From contig NZ_CP015506.1 of assembly GCF_000294775.2 (NCBI RefSeq), positions 5,245,501-5,309,500 on the forward strand: a stretch of 64,000 nt of DNA, written 5' to 3'. Of the stretch, positions 26,510-35,270 are shown one piece after another. The stretch is from Cytobacillus oceanisediminis 2691. Its GTDB lineage: Bacteria; Bacillota; Bacilli; Bacillales; Cytobacillaceae. Below the pieces are notes generated by a model. That model was not told the DNA's origin. It made no database searches and worked only from the letters and a program-made list of their open reading frames with translations. Positions within the stretch are counted from its first letter, which is position 1. Each line of letters starts with the position of its first letter. A program made the translations under genes and the position numbers.

Positions 26510-26966
26510 GTAAATCCTTCTCCTCCGGTTTTCCTTTTGGGTATGCCACTGTTTCCAGCTGATTGCCGATCCATTCTTCGCCATCTTCCCAATGTTCCTT
26601 TTTCCAAATCGGCACAATTTCTTTAATTCTTTCAATCGCATAGCGGTTTGCTTCATAAGCATCCGCACGGTGTGGAGTGGAAACGGCAATGACGACCGCT
26701 ACATCGGTGATATCCAGCTTGCCTGTCCGGTGGGTAATTGCCACTTCTGCCCCGTTCCAGCGCTCTTTTATCTCGGTTCCGATCTGCTCCAGTTTTTTCA
26801 CAGCCATTGATTCATATGCTTCATATATTAAGTAAAGTGTTTTTTTTCCATGTGTCAGCTCGCGGACGGTTCCGATAAAGGTCGTAATCGCTCCCGCTTC
26901 CCGCTGCACCACTTTATCGATCACACTTTGGATATCGATCGGATCTTTAGAAATCTCAAAATTCAT
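26502..26966 (-). CDS. moaE: Molybdopterin synthase large subunit MoaE
   Basis: 154 residues from ATG 26966 after AGAGGTGATTCC. GAITTFIGTVRELTHGK near residue 25, LIYEAYESMA near 49, HRTGKLDITDVAVVIAVS near 81 and HRADAYEANRYAIERIKE near 101, then PIWKKE near 122 with the catalytic lysine. Binds precursor Z and converts it to molybdopterin with MoaD-thiocarboxylate. Confidence 0.94.
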   Translation of the reverse strand: MNFEISKDPIDIQSVIDKVVQREAGAITTFIGTVRELTHGKKTLYLIYEAYESMAVKKLEQIGTEIKERWNGAEVAITHRTGKLDITDVAVVIAVSTPHRADAYEANRYAIERIKEIVPIWKKEHWEDGEEWIGNQLETVAYPKGKPEEKDLHE

Positions 26967-27028
26967 GGAATCACCTCTTTTTATTTGATTTTGACATAGA
27001 CAGAGCCGGAATGGAAATGAATGCATTC

Positions 27029-27631
27029 TTATTTTGAGGCATCTTCGGCCAGTTTCAGTGCCTGCCGGTATTCATCAGGACGGTTCATGTTAAAAAAGTG
27101 CGCATCCCTATATAAAAACCCCATATTCTTAAGCTCTTCATCTTTTATGATTCTGCTATCTATTTCCTGCAGAAATTGGCGGATCCGCAGCTTATTTTCT
27201 CTCAATGCCAGCTCTGCTGCATCTTTTGCATCCTTTCGGTAAGCGGCAAAAAGCGGGTGAAGCTGCCCTCCGATTTCAAGTACGGATGCCTGATGCTGAT
27301 CCAGCTGTTCAAGAAGAAGCCTGGCAAGCTCCCCGGATATGAATGGCATATCACAGGCCACAATCAGATTTTTTTGGGTCCTGGATTCAGACAGGCCGGC
27401 CTGGATTCCAGCCAGTGGCCCTTTTTCTTTCCAGCGGTCGCTCACAAGGGGAAGGCCGAGAAACTGATAATCTTCCTGTTTATTGGCTACGATGATGACA
27501 TTGGGCAATATAGAAGACAGCTGATCGGCGATTCGTTCAATTACCGTTTTGCCGCCTATTTTCAGCAGGGCTTTATTCTCCCCCATCCGGCTTGAATGCC
27601 CTCCTGCCAAAATGATGCCTGTACTGCTCAT
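27029..27631 (-). CDS. mobA: Molybdenum cofactor guanylyltransferase MobA
   Basis: 200 residues from ATG 27631, after GGTGAGG. Nucleotidyltransferase fold: GIILAGGHSSRMGENKALL at the N-terminus (GTP binding) and VACDMPFISGELA near residue 92 with the metal aspartate. Links GMP to molybdopterin, giving the MGD form used by nitrate reductase/formate dehydrogenase-type enzymes. 62 nt upstream of moaE; moeA, moaA, moaB and moaC are not in the window. Confidence 0.9.
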   Translation of the reverse strand: MSSTGIILAGGHSSRMGENKALLKIGGKTVIERIADQLSSILPNVIIVANKQEDYQFLGLPLVSDRWKEKGPLAGIQAGLSESRTQKNLIVACDMPFISGELARLLLEQLDQHQASVLEIGGQLHPLFAAYRKDAKDAAELALRENKLRIRQFLQEIDSRIIKDEELKNMGFLYRDAHFFNMNRPDEYRQALKLAEDASK

Positions 27632-27764
27632 TTTCCTCACCGTCTTTCAATGTATCTTATCGTTATCCTTTTATTTTACCATCTATTCCGGCCTGTTTCT
27701 TATACGAAGGCCGCTGGAGTTGGCAATATTGTGACGTTCAGCAGGATTTTTTTCTGAAGTTAAT

Positions 27765-27862
27765 TTATGTGCGGATAGACGAAGTTTATGAGCGGATAAA
27801 TTTTTTTACGTGCGGATAAGCGTGATTTATGTGTGCATAGCCTTTTTTATGTGCGTTCAAGT
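27765..27862. repeat. Array 5: phased ~20-nt repeats, core TTTATGTGCGGATAA (plus strand)
   Basis: Between divergent mobA and pdxK. Unit ends (ATAG/ATAA) at 27775, 27796, 27816, 27837 and a decayed one at 27856: steps 21, 20, 21, 19. Several units read ATG-NGC-GGA-TAR, which would be three-codon frames if transcribed. Confidence 0.82.
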
Positions 27863-27925
27863 GATGTGCATCGTATTTTTGCCTAAAGGAGCGGTTAACT
27901 TAATGCTATCTGCAGTCCGTTATAG

Positions 27926-27954
27926 TTTTTACCTTTTTCAATTATTGTTATAAT
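27926..27954 (+). promoter_or_regulatory. Probable SigA promoter of pdxK
   Basis: TATAAT (27949-27954) with a weak -35 TTTTTA (27926-27931) at 17-nt spacing, about 40 nt before the start codon. Confidence 0.45.
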
Positions 27955-27991
27955 TAGAAAAAGATATCCAGCAGTACTTCAAGGAGGAACT

Positions 27992-28825
27992 ATGCATATG
28001 ACGATGAAAAAAGTAATGACCATTGCCGGTTCAGATACGAGCGGCGGCGCGGGAATTCAGGCAGACCTTAAGACATTCCAGGAGCTTGGCGTTTACGGGA
28101 TGACTGCGCTGACTACCATTGTGACGATGGATCCTAAAAATAACTGGAGCCACAACGTGTTCCCGATCTCTACAGATATTCTGGAAACACAGATCGAAAC
28201 GATCATATCTACAGGTATTGATGCGATGAAAACAGGCATGCTAGGTTCTGAAGAAGTGATTAAAATTGCGGCAAAGACCATTAAAGAAAACAGCCTGGAT
28301 CATGTTGTCATCGACCCGGTCATGGTCTGCAAAGGTGAAGATGAGCCGATTCATCCTGAATTGAACGAAGCATTAAGAGATTTGCTTGTGCCGCTTGCAA
28401 CAGTGGTAACACCAAATTTATTTGAAGCATGGCAGCTGGCTAAAACAGGTCCAATCAAAACTGTGGAGGACATGAAAGAAGCGGCTGTCAAAATTCATGA
28501 ACTTGGTGCGAAGTATGTATTAATCAAGGGCGGCAGCAAGCTTCAGCACGAAAAAGCCGTTGACCTTCTATATGATGGACAAGAGTTCACTCTTTATGAA
28601 AGCGAACGCGTTGAAACGACTTACACTCATGGCGCAGGCTGCACCTACTCTTCTGCAATCACAGCAGAAATCGCGAAAGGCAAACCTGTCAAAGAAGCGG
28701 TTCAAACAGCGAAGGATTTCATCACTGCCGCCATCAACCATGGCTTTAAGCTAAATGAGTATGTTGGCCCTACGATGCCTGGTGCTTACCGCAAATATAG
28801 CGCAGGCAGTCTTGATTCAGAATAA
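27992..28825 (+). CDS. pdxK: Pyridoxine kinase (PdxK/ThiD-like, YwdB)
   Basis: 277 residues from ATG 27992; AAGGAGG lies 4 nt before it and 10 nt before a second ATG at 27998. Ribokinase-fold HMP/pyridoxine kinase: TIAGSDTSGGAGIQADLKTF at the start, GMTALTTIVTMDP near 35, DPVMVCKGEDEP near 109, and the anion-hole motif YTHGAGCTYSSAI near 212. This sequence resembles B. subtilis PdxK (formerly ThiD/YwdB) more than the thiamine-operon ThiD. Phosphorylates pyridoxine/pyridoxal. Ends with its own terminator. Confidence 0.88.
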   Translation: MHMTMKKVMTIAGSDTSGGAGIQADLKTFQELGVYGMTALTTIVTMDPKNNWSHNVFPISTDILETQIETIISTGIDAMKTGMLGSEEVIKIAAKTIKENSLDHVVIDPVMVCKGEDEPIHPELNEALRDLLVPLATVVTPNLFEAWQLAKTGPIKTVEDMKEAAVKIHELGAKYVLIKGGSKLQHEKAVDLLYDGQEFTLYESERVETTYTHGAGCTYSSAITAEIAKGKPVKEAVQTAKDFITAAINHGFKLNEYVGPTMPGAYRKYSAGSLDSE

Positions 28826-28833
28826 GCATGGTG

Positions 28834-28859
28834 AAACAGAGTCCGAGGGGGCTCTGTTT
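28834..28859 (+). terminator. Rho-independent terminator of pdxK
   Basis: AAACAGAGTCC-GAG-GGGGCTCTGTTTTTT hairpin with T-run. Confidence 0.88.
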
Positions 28860-28877
28860 TTTGCAATTGGCAATTCA

Positions 28878-28990
28878 CCCGATAAAACGGGGATTTAGCG
28901 GATATATTGATTTTTTCGCGGATAAAATTAAATTTCCGCGGTTATATTTGTTTTTTCGCGGATAATATAACAATTTCGCGGTTATATCTT
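28878..28990. repeat. Array 6: exact 20-nt phased repeats, core TTTCGCGGATAAA (plus strand)
   Basis: After the pdxK terminator. GATAAA/GATATA/GTTATA/GATAAT cores begin at 28881, 28901, 28921, 28941, 28961 and 28981: five exact 20-nt steps. GCGGATA and GCGGTTATA alternate in the later units. Confidence 0.9.
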
Positions 28991-29106
28991 TTTAGCACCC
29001 TTTCTGAGATTACTTTTTCGCTTTTCATTTCTTTTTTTAGTAAGATAAACATATAAATACCGTCTCAAACGAATATATGAAGATAAAACGGAAGGGGGAC
29101 TATAGA

Positions 29107-29454
29107 GTGGAACCAGCAGTGAAAGAACACGTGCAAAAAGAGATTGACCGCCTTGCCAATAAAGAGGTCTTTATTCATCTGGAAACAACAAATGGAGCGT
29201 ATGCTTCCCATTTTGATGAAAGCTTCTTTTCTTCAGGCGCCTATATCCGCAATGCCAAATTGGTTTATGAGCATGGAAAAATCACCGGAAAAGGCCCTTA
29301 CCGGGTTGGATTGAAAATGAATTTTGGCTGGGTGTATGCTGAAGGAATTACCCACTTTGAAGTCGATAAAGAAGACAGGCTCCTTTTAGCCGGCCACGAT
29401 TTCAGCGGCAAGCTTGCAGTCGCCCTGCAAATTAGTGAAAATCCTTTTGAATAA
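29107..29454 (+). CDS. yojF: YojF family protein (DUF1806)
   Basis: 115 residues from GTG 29107 (MEPAVKEHVQKEID), 7 nt after AAGGGGGA; the in-frame ATG at 29077 has no ribosome site. IHLETTNGAYASHFDESFFSSGAYIRN near residue 25 and YRVGLKMNFGWVYAEGITH near 67 define the family. Function unknown; it is paired with bshB2 as in B. subtilis yojF-yojG, which suggests a link to bacillithiol. Confidence 0.87.
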   Translation: MEPAVKEHVQKEIDRLANKEVFIHLETTNGAYASHFDESFFSSGAYIRNAKLVYEHGKITGKGPYRVGLKMNFGWVYAEGITHFEVDKEDRLLLAGHDFSGKLAVALQISENPFE

Positions 29455-29494
29455 ATAGGGGCTCAGAGGACATCAAATGGAAAGGAGCACGACC

Positions 29495-30163
29495 ATGATG
29501 GAAAAGGAAAGACATGTACTCGTCATCTTCCCTCATCCGGACGATGAAGCATTTGGCGTTTCAGGAACGATTTCCTTACATATCGATAACGGCACACCTG
29601 TCACCTACGCATGCCTGACGCTTGGAGAAATGGGGCGCAATATGGGTAATCCCCCTTTTGCCACCAGGGAAACTCTGCCGAAAATCCGCAAAGAAGAGCT
29701 GGAGGAAGCAGCCAGGGTTCTGGGCATCCAGGACTTAAGAATGCTGGGGTACCGGGATAAAACCGTGGAGTTTGAGGATGAAGAAAAGCTCGCGAACAGA
29801 CTAGGAGTCATCATCGGTGAGACAAACCCTTCCCTCATCATCACGTTCTATCCGGGATACGCTGTGCACCCGGATCATGACGCAACAGGCGCCGCTGTGA
29901 TCCGTGCGGTAAAAGAGCTGCCTGCTGACAAGCGTCCGAAGGTTCACTGTGTCGCATTCTCCAATAACTGTGAGGAAGAAATCGGCCAGGCGGATATTGT
30001 CAATGACGTCAGTGCGGTTGCAGACCGGAAAGTTGCAGCGATCAAGGCACATGCCTCACAGACACAGCTGATGGCAGCGAATATGGAAGAAAGCATTAAA
30101 AAGCAAGAGCCTGAAGTATTGGCCAGAATGTATAAAGAACGTTTTTGGACCTATAAATTCTAA
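29495..30163 (+). CDS. bshB2: Bacillithiol biosynthesis deacetylase BshB2
   Basis: 222 residues from ATG 29495 after AAAGGAG. LmbE/PIG-L fold with the zinc motif PHPDDE (H14, D16-D17) and HPDHDATG near residue 125 with the third ligand. Removes acetyl from GlcNAc-malate (and possibly bacillithiol S-conjugates) in the low-molecular-weight thiol pathway. 40 nt after yojF, same operon. Confidence 0.9.
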   Translation: MMEKERHVLVIFPHPDDEAFGVSGTISLHIDNGTPVTYACLTLGEMGRNMGNPPFATRETLPKIRKEELEEAARVLGIQDLRMLGYRDKTVEFEDEEKLANRLGVIIGETNPSLIITFYPGYAVHPDHDATGAAVIRAVKELPADKRPKVHCVAFSNNCEEEIGQADIVNDVSAVADRKVAAIKAHASQTQLMAANMEESIKKQEPEVLARMYKERFWTYKF

Positions 30164-30174
30164 AGATAGAGCAC

Positions 30175-30197
30175 GCCGCCTCTGGTTTCAGAGCGGC
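30175..30197 (+). terminator. Rho-independent terminator of yojF-bshB2
   Basis: GCCGCCTCTG-GTT-TCAGAGCGGC then TTTTTAG. Confidence 0.85.
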
Positions 30198-30282
30198 TTT
30201 TTAGTGTTTGTTTTTTCTGAATATTAACTACTTTCTGCCCATGAGCTTTCCCTATTATGATGTTAGAATTTCCTTAAGTATC

Positions 30283-30322
30283 TGCAAGCGATTTCATTTG
30301 CTTCTTGGTGCAATCGCTTGCA
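30283..30322. promoter_or_regulatory. LacI/CcpA-type operator pair upstream of the amylase gene
   Basis: TGCAAGCGATTTCA (30283-30296; cre consensus with one mismatch) and TGCAATCGCTTGCA (30309-30322) form an 11-bp inverted repeat TGCAAGCGATT/AATCGCTTGCA, centres 26 bp apart. The second contains GCAANCGNTTGC, shared with the operator before the alpha-glucosidase gene at 52354. Confidence 0.65.
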
Positions 30323-30369
30323 CTACACCCTTACACACTTTAGCTAACCAATTATAGGGAGGGAATTTT

Positions 30370-33300
30370 ATGGACAAATATAGGAAAGCTGGCATCTTGA
30401 TCATGCTCCTAAGCCTGATTCTCAGTTTATTCACAGGAATTCACCCGCATTCATCCTCTGCCAGCACAGGCGAAAGTCCAGTAATAGACGGGAGTCAAGT
30501 TACTTTCTCCTATCAGGGAGAAGCTCAGCAGGTCCGGGTCGCCGGCAGTTTTACCGGCTGGCAAGATGGAGCATTGGCAATGACGAAAGGCGAAAACAAT
30601 ATATGGTCAAAGACTATTCATTTATCACCTGGAGTCTATGAATATAAATTTATTCTGGATGACGGCAATTGGATTGCCGATCCGGCAAATAGCAAGACTG
30701 GTAACGGAAACAGCTTACTGGCTATTAGCGGATTAACGACTGAAATGCCTGCTGATGCTGTAAAAGATACCCTGATTCCTCTTTCAGCCAAATTAGTACA
30801 TAGCAACGGCACTATCGAAGATGTGCAGCCAGCCTGGAGATTAAAAACTGAAGCAAATGGCGTTGAGGTGAAAAATAATCAGCTGGCAATCTCCAATTCT
30901 GCTGAAGCAGGAAGCGTAACTGTCATTGGCGAATTCAATGGCTATACACTGGAGCATAGCTTCAGCATTATCGGTCAGATGAATAGCTATACAATAAACT
31001 ACTGGCGCGATGACGGTGAGCAATTCAATTGGGATTTATGGGCATGGGAGGACGGAAAAAATGGCAAGGCTTACCCATTTACAAACCGGACAGAAGGATT
31101 TGCCCAAGCTGAGATTTCTGTTCCTTCGAGTAAAATCCATGTCATTCCCCGTCCCGGAAACTGGGATACTCAGGATGTTTCCAGAACCATCACCATGCCT
31201 GATGGCCAAAATGAGGCAGAAGTATGGCTCGCTGAGGGCGACCAAACCGTTTATTACTCAAAAGAGGAATTTGACGATCGGAATGCTGGAGATAACCGTC
31301 GTTTTATTGAGTTTACGTATGTAAGAGACAATCACGATTATGAAGGCTGGAACATTTGGACCTGGCAGACTGGCTTAAAGGATGGGCAGGCAGATTTTAC
31401 CGAAGTCAATGACAAGGGGGCTGTTGCATTGATTGAAATTGGCCAGCAGAGTGAGCAAATGGGATTTGTGCTTCGCAAAGGAACAGGCTGGGATCAAAAG
31501 GATCCTTATGGAGCCGACCGCTATATTAAAACAGGGAATGACAAGTACACCAAGGTTATTGTCAAAAGCGGCCAGAGTGAATTCTATCAGGTCCCTTCTA
31601 TTACGGGTCCTCTTCTAAACAATGGCAGTCTTACTCTTTATTTTAGAGATCCGGCGCTGTTCAAACAGGGAAAAATGGATTCGATTGAAAAGGTTCAGGC
31701 AAAGTTGAATGGACAGATTTATGATATGCAGTATTCCCTTAAGGAAGAACGTTTCTTTGTGACGATTGATCACTTAAAAGAAGGCACATACGAGTACTCT
31801 TTCCTTGTTACTAGAGATGGAGAGACTTCTGAAATAAAAGATCCTTTTAATGAAAAGTCATCCATCACCTATAAAAACCCAGCAGCAGAGATCAGAACTG
31901 ACGTGAGTCCAAATAAAGTTTCATACAATGAAAATGCCGTTTTGTCTATTGAAACAATACTTTCAGATCCTGAGGTATCTATTAAAGAAGCTTACGCAGA
32001 CCTATCTGCTATCGGCGGAAGCAGCAAAGTCAGTATTGACCCGGCATTAAATGCACACACCATTTCCATTGATCAATCTGTAACGGCAGGCATTAAGAAG
32101 CTGCCGATCACAGTGATTGATGAATATGGGAATTTTCATGCGGGAGAAGCTTCCGTTGAAGTCAAAACCCGCACCTTCAGCGGCAAAAAGGATGATTTTG
32201 ATTGGGATGAAGCACGCATTTACTTTATGCTGACAGACCGCTTCAACAATGGAGATTCTACCAACGATGATCCAAACCATTCAAATTATGATACGTCCCA
32301 TCTGGAAACCTATCATGGCGGGGATTTCCAGGGTGTGATTGAAAGACTGGATTATCTCGAGGACCTTGGCATTAACACGATTTGGATTACACCGATCGTC
32401 GACAACATCAATTGGGACCTGCGCCATGATAAAGATGGAAACCAATATGGCTATCATGGCTACTGGGCAAAGGATTTTACAAAATTGGATGAGCATCTTG
32501 GGGACATTAAGACATTCCAGGAACTTTTGGAAAAAGCGCATGACCGCGGCATAAAAGTGATGGTGGATGTGGTACTGAACCATACCGGATATGGATTAAA
32601 GGAAAACGATCCCTCCATTGGGCTTGGAATTCCCAACTTCCCTTCTGATGCTGACCGCGAGCGCTTTGCCGGCATGCTGCGGGATGGAGGAAATGATACC
32701 ATCCGCGGCGAGCTGGCCGGATTGCCTGATTTTAAAACTGAGGAAGAAGAGGTCCGCAGACAAATTATTGACTGGCAGACAGACTGGCTTGAAAAAGCAA
32801 GAACAGACCGCGGGGATACGATTGACTACTTCCGTGTGGATACCGTTAAGCACGTGGAGCATACAACCTGGAAAGCATTTAAAAATGCCCTGACTGAAAT
32901 CAGGCCTGACTTTAAAATCATCGGAGAATATTACGGCGGCCACATCGATGAACATGGAGGCTTTCTGAACAGCGGCGAAATGGATTCCATCCTCGATTTT
33001 GATTTTAAACATACCGCTGCTGATTTCATTAACGGCAAAATCGACGCAGCTGAAGCAAAATTGCAGGCTCGAAATGATAAGCTCTCAAATACGGCAGCTC
33101 TTGGCCAATTCTTAAGCAGCCATGATGAAGACGGCTTCCTGATCACAAGTGCGGGCAATGATTGGGGCAAAATGAAAATCGCATCTGCCCTCCAAATAAC
33201 AGCAAAGGGACAGCCAGTTATCTATTATGGGGAAGAAATCGGCCTTTCCGGCAAACATGCAGGAGATATGGATAAAGGAGAATTTAATGAAAACCGCTAT

Positions 33301-33666
33301 GACTTTGACTGGTCCCTAATCGGAAATGACATGCACAAGCACTACCAGAAGCTCCTTAACATCCGGAAAGATTACTCGGCAGTGTTTTCAAAAGGTACAC
33401 GCGAAAAGCTCGCAGGCAGAGACGCTAATGGGTATTTAGTCTTTAACCGCTCCTATAACGGCATAAATGCTGTTGTAGGCATAAACACTATGACGGATAA
33501 AAAGAAAGTAACAGTAAAGGTCCCATTTGCCGCCGGCAGCAAGGTCATTGACCAATATTCCGGAAAGAAATATTCAGTGGACAAAAATCAGCAGATTAAA
33601 GTCAAACTGCCCGGCAGAAATGAGGGCGGTACGGTCATTCTAGTTTTGGATGAAAAAAGGGATTAA
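30370..33666 (+). CDS. Secreted multidomain alpha-amylase/pullulanase-type GH13 enzyme
   Basis: 1098 residues after AGGGAGGG. A signal peptide (basic start, hydrophobic 9-24, cleavage near 32) is followed by a CBM48-like module (about 42-115), a linker, two CBM41-like starch-binding modules (YTINYWRDDGEQFNWDLWAW near 212; FTYVRDNHDYEGWNIWTWQ near 318), further beta domains, and a GH13 barrel from about 610. Catalytic residues D824 (DYFRVDTVKH), E853 (IIGEYYG) and D919 (SSHDEDG) are all present. No LPXTG anchor. Expected to hydrolyse extracellular starch/glycogen-type glucans; alpha-1,4 versus alpha-1,6 preference cannot be told here. Confidence 0.9.
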   Translation: MDKYRKAGILIMLLSLILSLFTGIHPHSSSASTGESPVIDGSQVTFSYQGEAQQVRVAGSFTGWQDGALAMTKGENNIWSKTIHLSPGVYEYKFILDDGNWIADPANSKTGNGNSLLAISGLTTEMPADAVKDTLIPLSAKLVHSNGTIEDVQPAWRLKTEANGVEVKNNQLAISNSAEAGSVTVIGEFNGYTLEHSFSIIGQMNSYTINYWRDDGEQFNWDLWAWEDGKNGKAYPFTNRTEGFAQAEISVPSSKIHVIPRPGNWDTQDVSRTITMPDGQNEAEVWLAEGDQTVYYSKEEFDDRNAGDNRRFIEFTYVRDNHDYEGWNIWTWQTGLKDGQADFTEVNDKGAVALIEIGQQSEQMGFVLRKGTGWDQKDPYGADRYIKTGNDKYTKVIVKSGQSEFYQVPSITGPLLNNGSLTLYFRDPALFKQGKMDSIEKVQAKLNGQIYDMQYSLKEERFFVTIDHLKEGTYEYSFLVTRDGETSEIKDPFNEKSSITYKNPAAEIRTDVSPNKVSYNENAVLSIETILSDPEVSIKEAYADLSAIGGSSKVSIDPALNAHTISIDQSVTAGIKKLPITVIDEYGNFHAGEASVEVKTRTFSGKKDDFDWDEARIYFMLTDRFNNGDSTNDDPNHSNYDTSHLETYHGGDFQGVIERLDYLEDLGINTIWITPIVDNINWDLRHDKDGNQYGYHGYWAKDFTKLDEHLGDIKTFQELLEKAHDRGIKVMVDVVLNHTGYGLKENDPSIGLGIPNFPSDADRERFAGMLRDGGNDTIRGELAGLPDFKTEEEEVRRQIIDWQTDWLEKARTDRGDTIDYFRVDTVKHVEHTTWKAFKNALTEIRPDFKIIGEYYGGHIDEHGGFLNSGEMDSILDFDFKHTAADFINGKIDAAEAKLQARNDKLSNTAALGQFLSSHDEDGFLITSAGNDWGKMKIASALQITAKGQPVIYYGEEIGLSGKHAGDMDKGEFNENRYDFDWSLIGNDMHKHYQKLLNIRKDYSAVFSKGTREKLAGRDANGYLVFNRSYNGINAVVGINTMTDKKKVTVKVPFAAGSKVIDQYSGKKYSVDKNQQIKVKLPGRNEGGTVILVLDEKRD

Positions 33667-33672
33667 TAAAGT

Positions 33673-33703
33673 CAGGGAGCCTCTCTAATGGAGAGGCTCC
33701 CTG
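33673..33703 (+). terminator. Rho-independent terminator of the amylase gene
   Basis: CAGGGAGCCTCTC / GAGAGGCTCCCTG stem then TTTTACTG. Confidence 0.88.
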
Positions 33704-33777
33704 TTTTACTGTTTAGCTCAAGGTACGACGAAAACCGTTAAAGGTGTGGGGGATAGTCAAGGCGCCTTGCGCTTTGC

Positions 33778-34212
33778 TTATTTCTCCATCATTTCCTTCA
33801 AATACTGAAGCTGGCTTCCATCTTCCCGCTTCACAATATTCACGATGAAACGCTTCGTTAATTTGGCGACAAGGCCGCTGGTTTTAACGTTTGCTTCCAT
33901 CTCCACCTGCGTTCCTTCTTCTATTTCATGAAAATCATATTTATATTCTGTTATCAGTCCATTTGCATTGCTGCGGGTGGTATAGGTTCTGTCTTGTTCA
34001 AAATCAATAATTTCAATATCTGCACTGATTTTTTTCCCTCTGACCATACGGGTTTCGATGAACCTTGTTCCTTTTCCGATCTCGCCCTCGGTCTGTTTTT
34101 CCACGTTCACAACAAACGGCATGAGTTCAGGGACATTTTCCATTTTAATCATATAATCGAATACTTCATGTACAGGTTTATTGATAATCTCACTGGAACG
34201 AAAATCAGCCAT
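33778..34212 (-). CDS. SRPBCC (START-like) family protein
   Basis: 144 residues from ATG 34212 after GAGGTGCAAAGC. Starts MADFRSSEIINKPVHEVFDYM, has GKGTRFIETRMVRGKKISADI near residue 45 and a C-terminal amphipathic helix (LTKRFIVNIVKRED). Polyketide-cyclase/START-type hydrophobic-ligand pocket; ligand unknown. A large palindrome lies in its leader (34225-34247). Confidence 0.75.
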   Translation of the reverse strand: MADFRSSEIINKPVHEVFDYMIKMENVPELMPFVVNVEKQTEGEIGKGTRFIETRMVRGKKISADIEIIDFEQDRTYTTRSNANGLITEYKYDFHEIEEGTQVEMEANVKTSGLVAKLTKRFIVNIVKREDGSQLQYLKEMMEK

Positions 34213-34224
34213 GCTTTGCACCTC

Positions 34225-34253
34225 AGAGTCATAGAGTCTATGACTCTATTATA
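34225..34253 (-). promoter_or_regulatory. -10 box and 23-nt palindrome before the SRPBCC gene
   Basis: Minus strand TATAAT (34248-34253), then AGAGTCATAGA-C-TCTATGACTCT (34225-34247), a perfect palindrome with 11-bp arms ending at the ribosome site GAGG. No good -35 was found. It may be an operator or an mRNA leader hairpin. Confidence 0.6.
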
Positions 34254-34277
34254 TAACAAAAAAGCCGGGCTGACTAA

Positions 34278-34386
34278 GAAAAGCGGAAGTGCGAACACAG
34301 ACTGAGAACGCCATATCCTTCCAAAGGCTTGCACTTTTAGTCGTGCGATGATAAAGCTGCCGGAGCATCCTTGTGGAGCAAGACAG
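34278..34386 (+). repeat. Degenerate copy (J) of the long hairpin repeat
   Basis: GAAAAGCGGAAGTGCG, then eroded modules matching those of copies A and H (ACACAGACTGAGAACGCCA; CTTTTAGTCGTGCGATGAT) and the terminus GCAAGACAGTTCTCG. Confidence 0.7.
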
Positions 34387-34431
34387 TTCTCGAATTTCAT
34401 ATATGTTCTCACCTTAAAAAGCAACTCGCCC

Positions 34432-35154
34432 TTACAGCCTCTGATGGTAAAGGGAGCAGAATTTGCACCAGTCCACAATGACGATTTTTCTGCCTGTAAT
34501 TTCGATGATTCCTTCTTTTTTCAGTCTGGAAAAAACCCGGCTGACACTTTCCCGGGATGTTCCGACAAGGGTGGAGAATTCCTGGACGGTTATGGGAAGC
34601 TCAAGATGCATCCGATTACAGTGGTTAGCGCCGAATTTTTCCGCGAGCCTTTCCAATGTCCGGACAGTTTTCGAGTACACATCAAGCAGGGCGATGTCCC
34701 TCAGAATAGAGGTCATATCACGCAGCGATTCACTCATATAGCGGATAATCTGAACAGCCATTTCCGGTGAATACAGAAGCTCCTGTTCCAGATCATCCGT
34801 GTTCAGAAAGTAGATTTCACCATCCTGCACCATTGTACCCGTCGCAGGATAGGTTTGGCCCGTCTGGTTAAAAAGGTTGGCTTCTGCAAAAATCTCGCCT
34901 TTTTTCTTAATGCAGACAATCAGTTCGTTGCCATGTTCATCCTGTTTCGTCAGCTTCACAATGCCGGAATGAACAAAGTAAACTCCTTTGGCGACATCAT
35001 ATTCAGACATAATTCTTTCGCCCTTCAAATAAGCTTTCTTAATAATTCGTTTATCGATCAGCTGTATGGATTCACTGGGGAGCTCTTTAAAAATTTCAAT
35101 CTTGCCTAAAAATTCATCGATCAACGGTCTATGATCCTGCTTTTCATTTTCCAT
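34432..35154 (-). CDS. Crp/Fnr family transcription regulator
   Basis: 240 residues from ATG 35154, six nt after GGGGG. A cyclic-nucleotide-binding-type domain (about 15-125), dimer helix (about 130-160) and a winged HTH, ITVQEFSTLVGTSRESVSRVFSRLKKEG (about 187-215). The C-terminus carries VDWCKFCSLY with a CxxC pair, recalling the C-terminal Fe-S cysteines of B. subtilis Fnr, but a third cysteine is not evident. Could sense oxygen or redox; not provable from sequence. Divergent from the ABC exporter operon. Confidence 0.8.
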   Translation of the reverse strand: MENEKQDHRPLIDEFLGKIEIFKELPSESIQLIDKRIIKKAYLKGERIMSEYDVAKGVYFVHSGIVKLTKQDEHGNELIVCIKKKGEIFAEANLFNQTGQTYPATGTMVQDGEIYFLNTDDLEQELLYSPEMAVQIIRYMSESLRDMTSILRDIALLDVYSKTVRTLERLAEKFGANHCNRMHLELPITVQEFSTLVGTSRESVSRVFSRLKKEGIIEITGRKIVIVDWCKFCSLYHQRL

Positions 35155-35270
35155 TCCCATCCCCCGCTTTTACATTTCTATTAGAATATTTTAGCTAAGA
35201 TGGGTTTAGGAAGAAGTGACTTAACTCACAAAAGCCTGCTCATTGCTTGAAATTCCATTTGTCGAAATTA

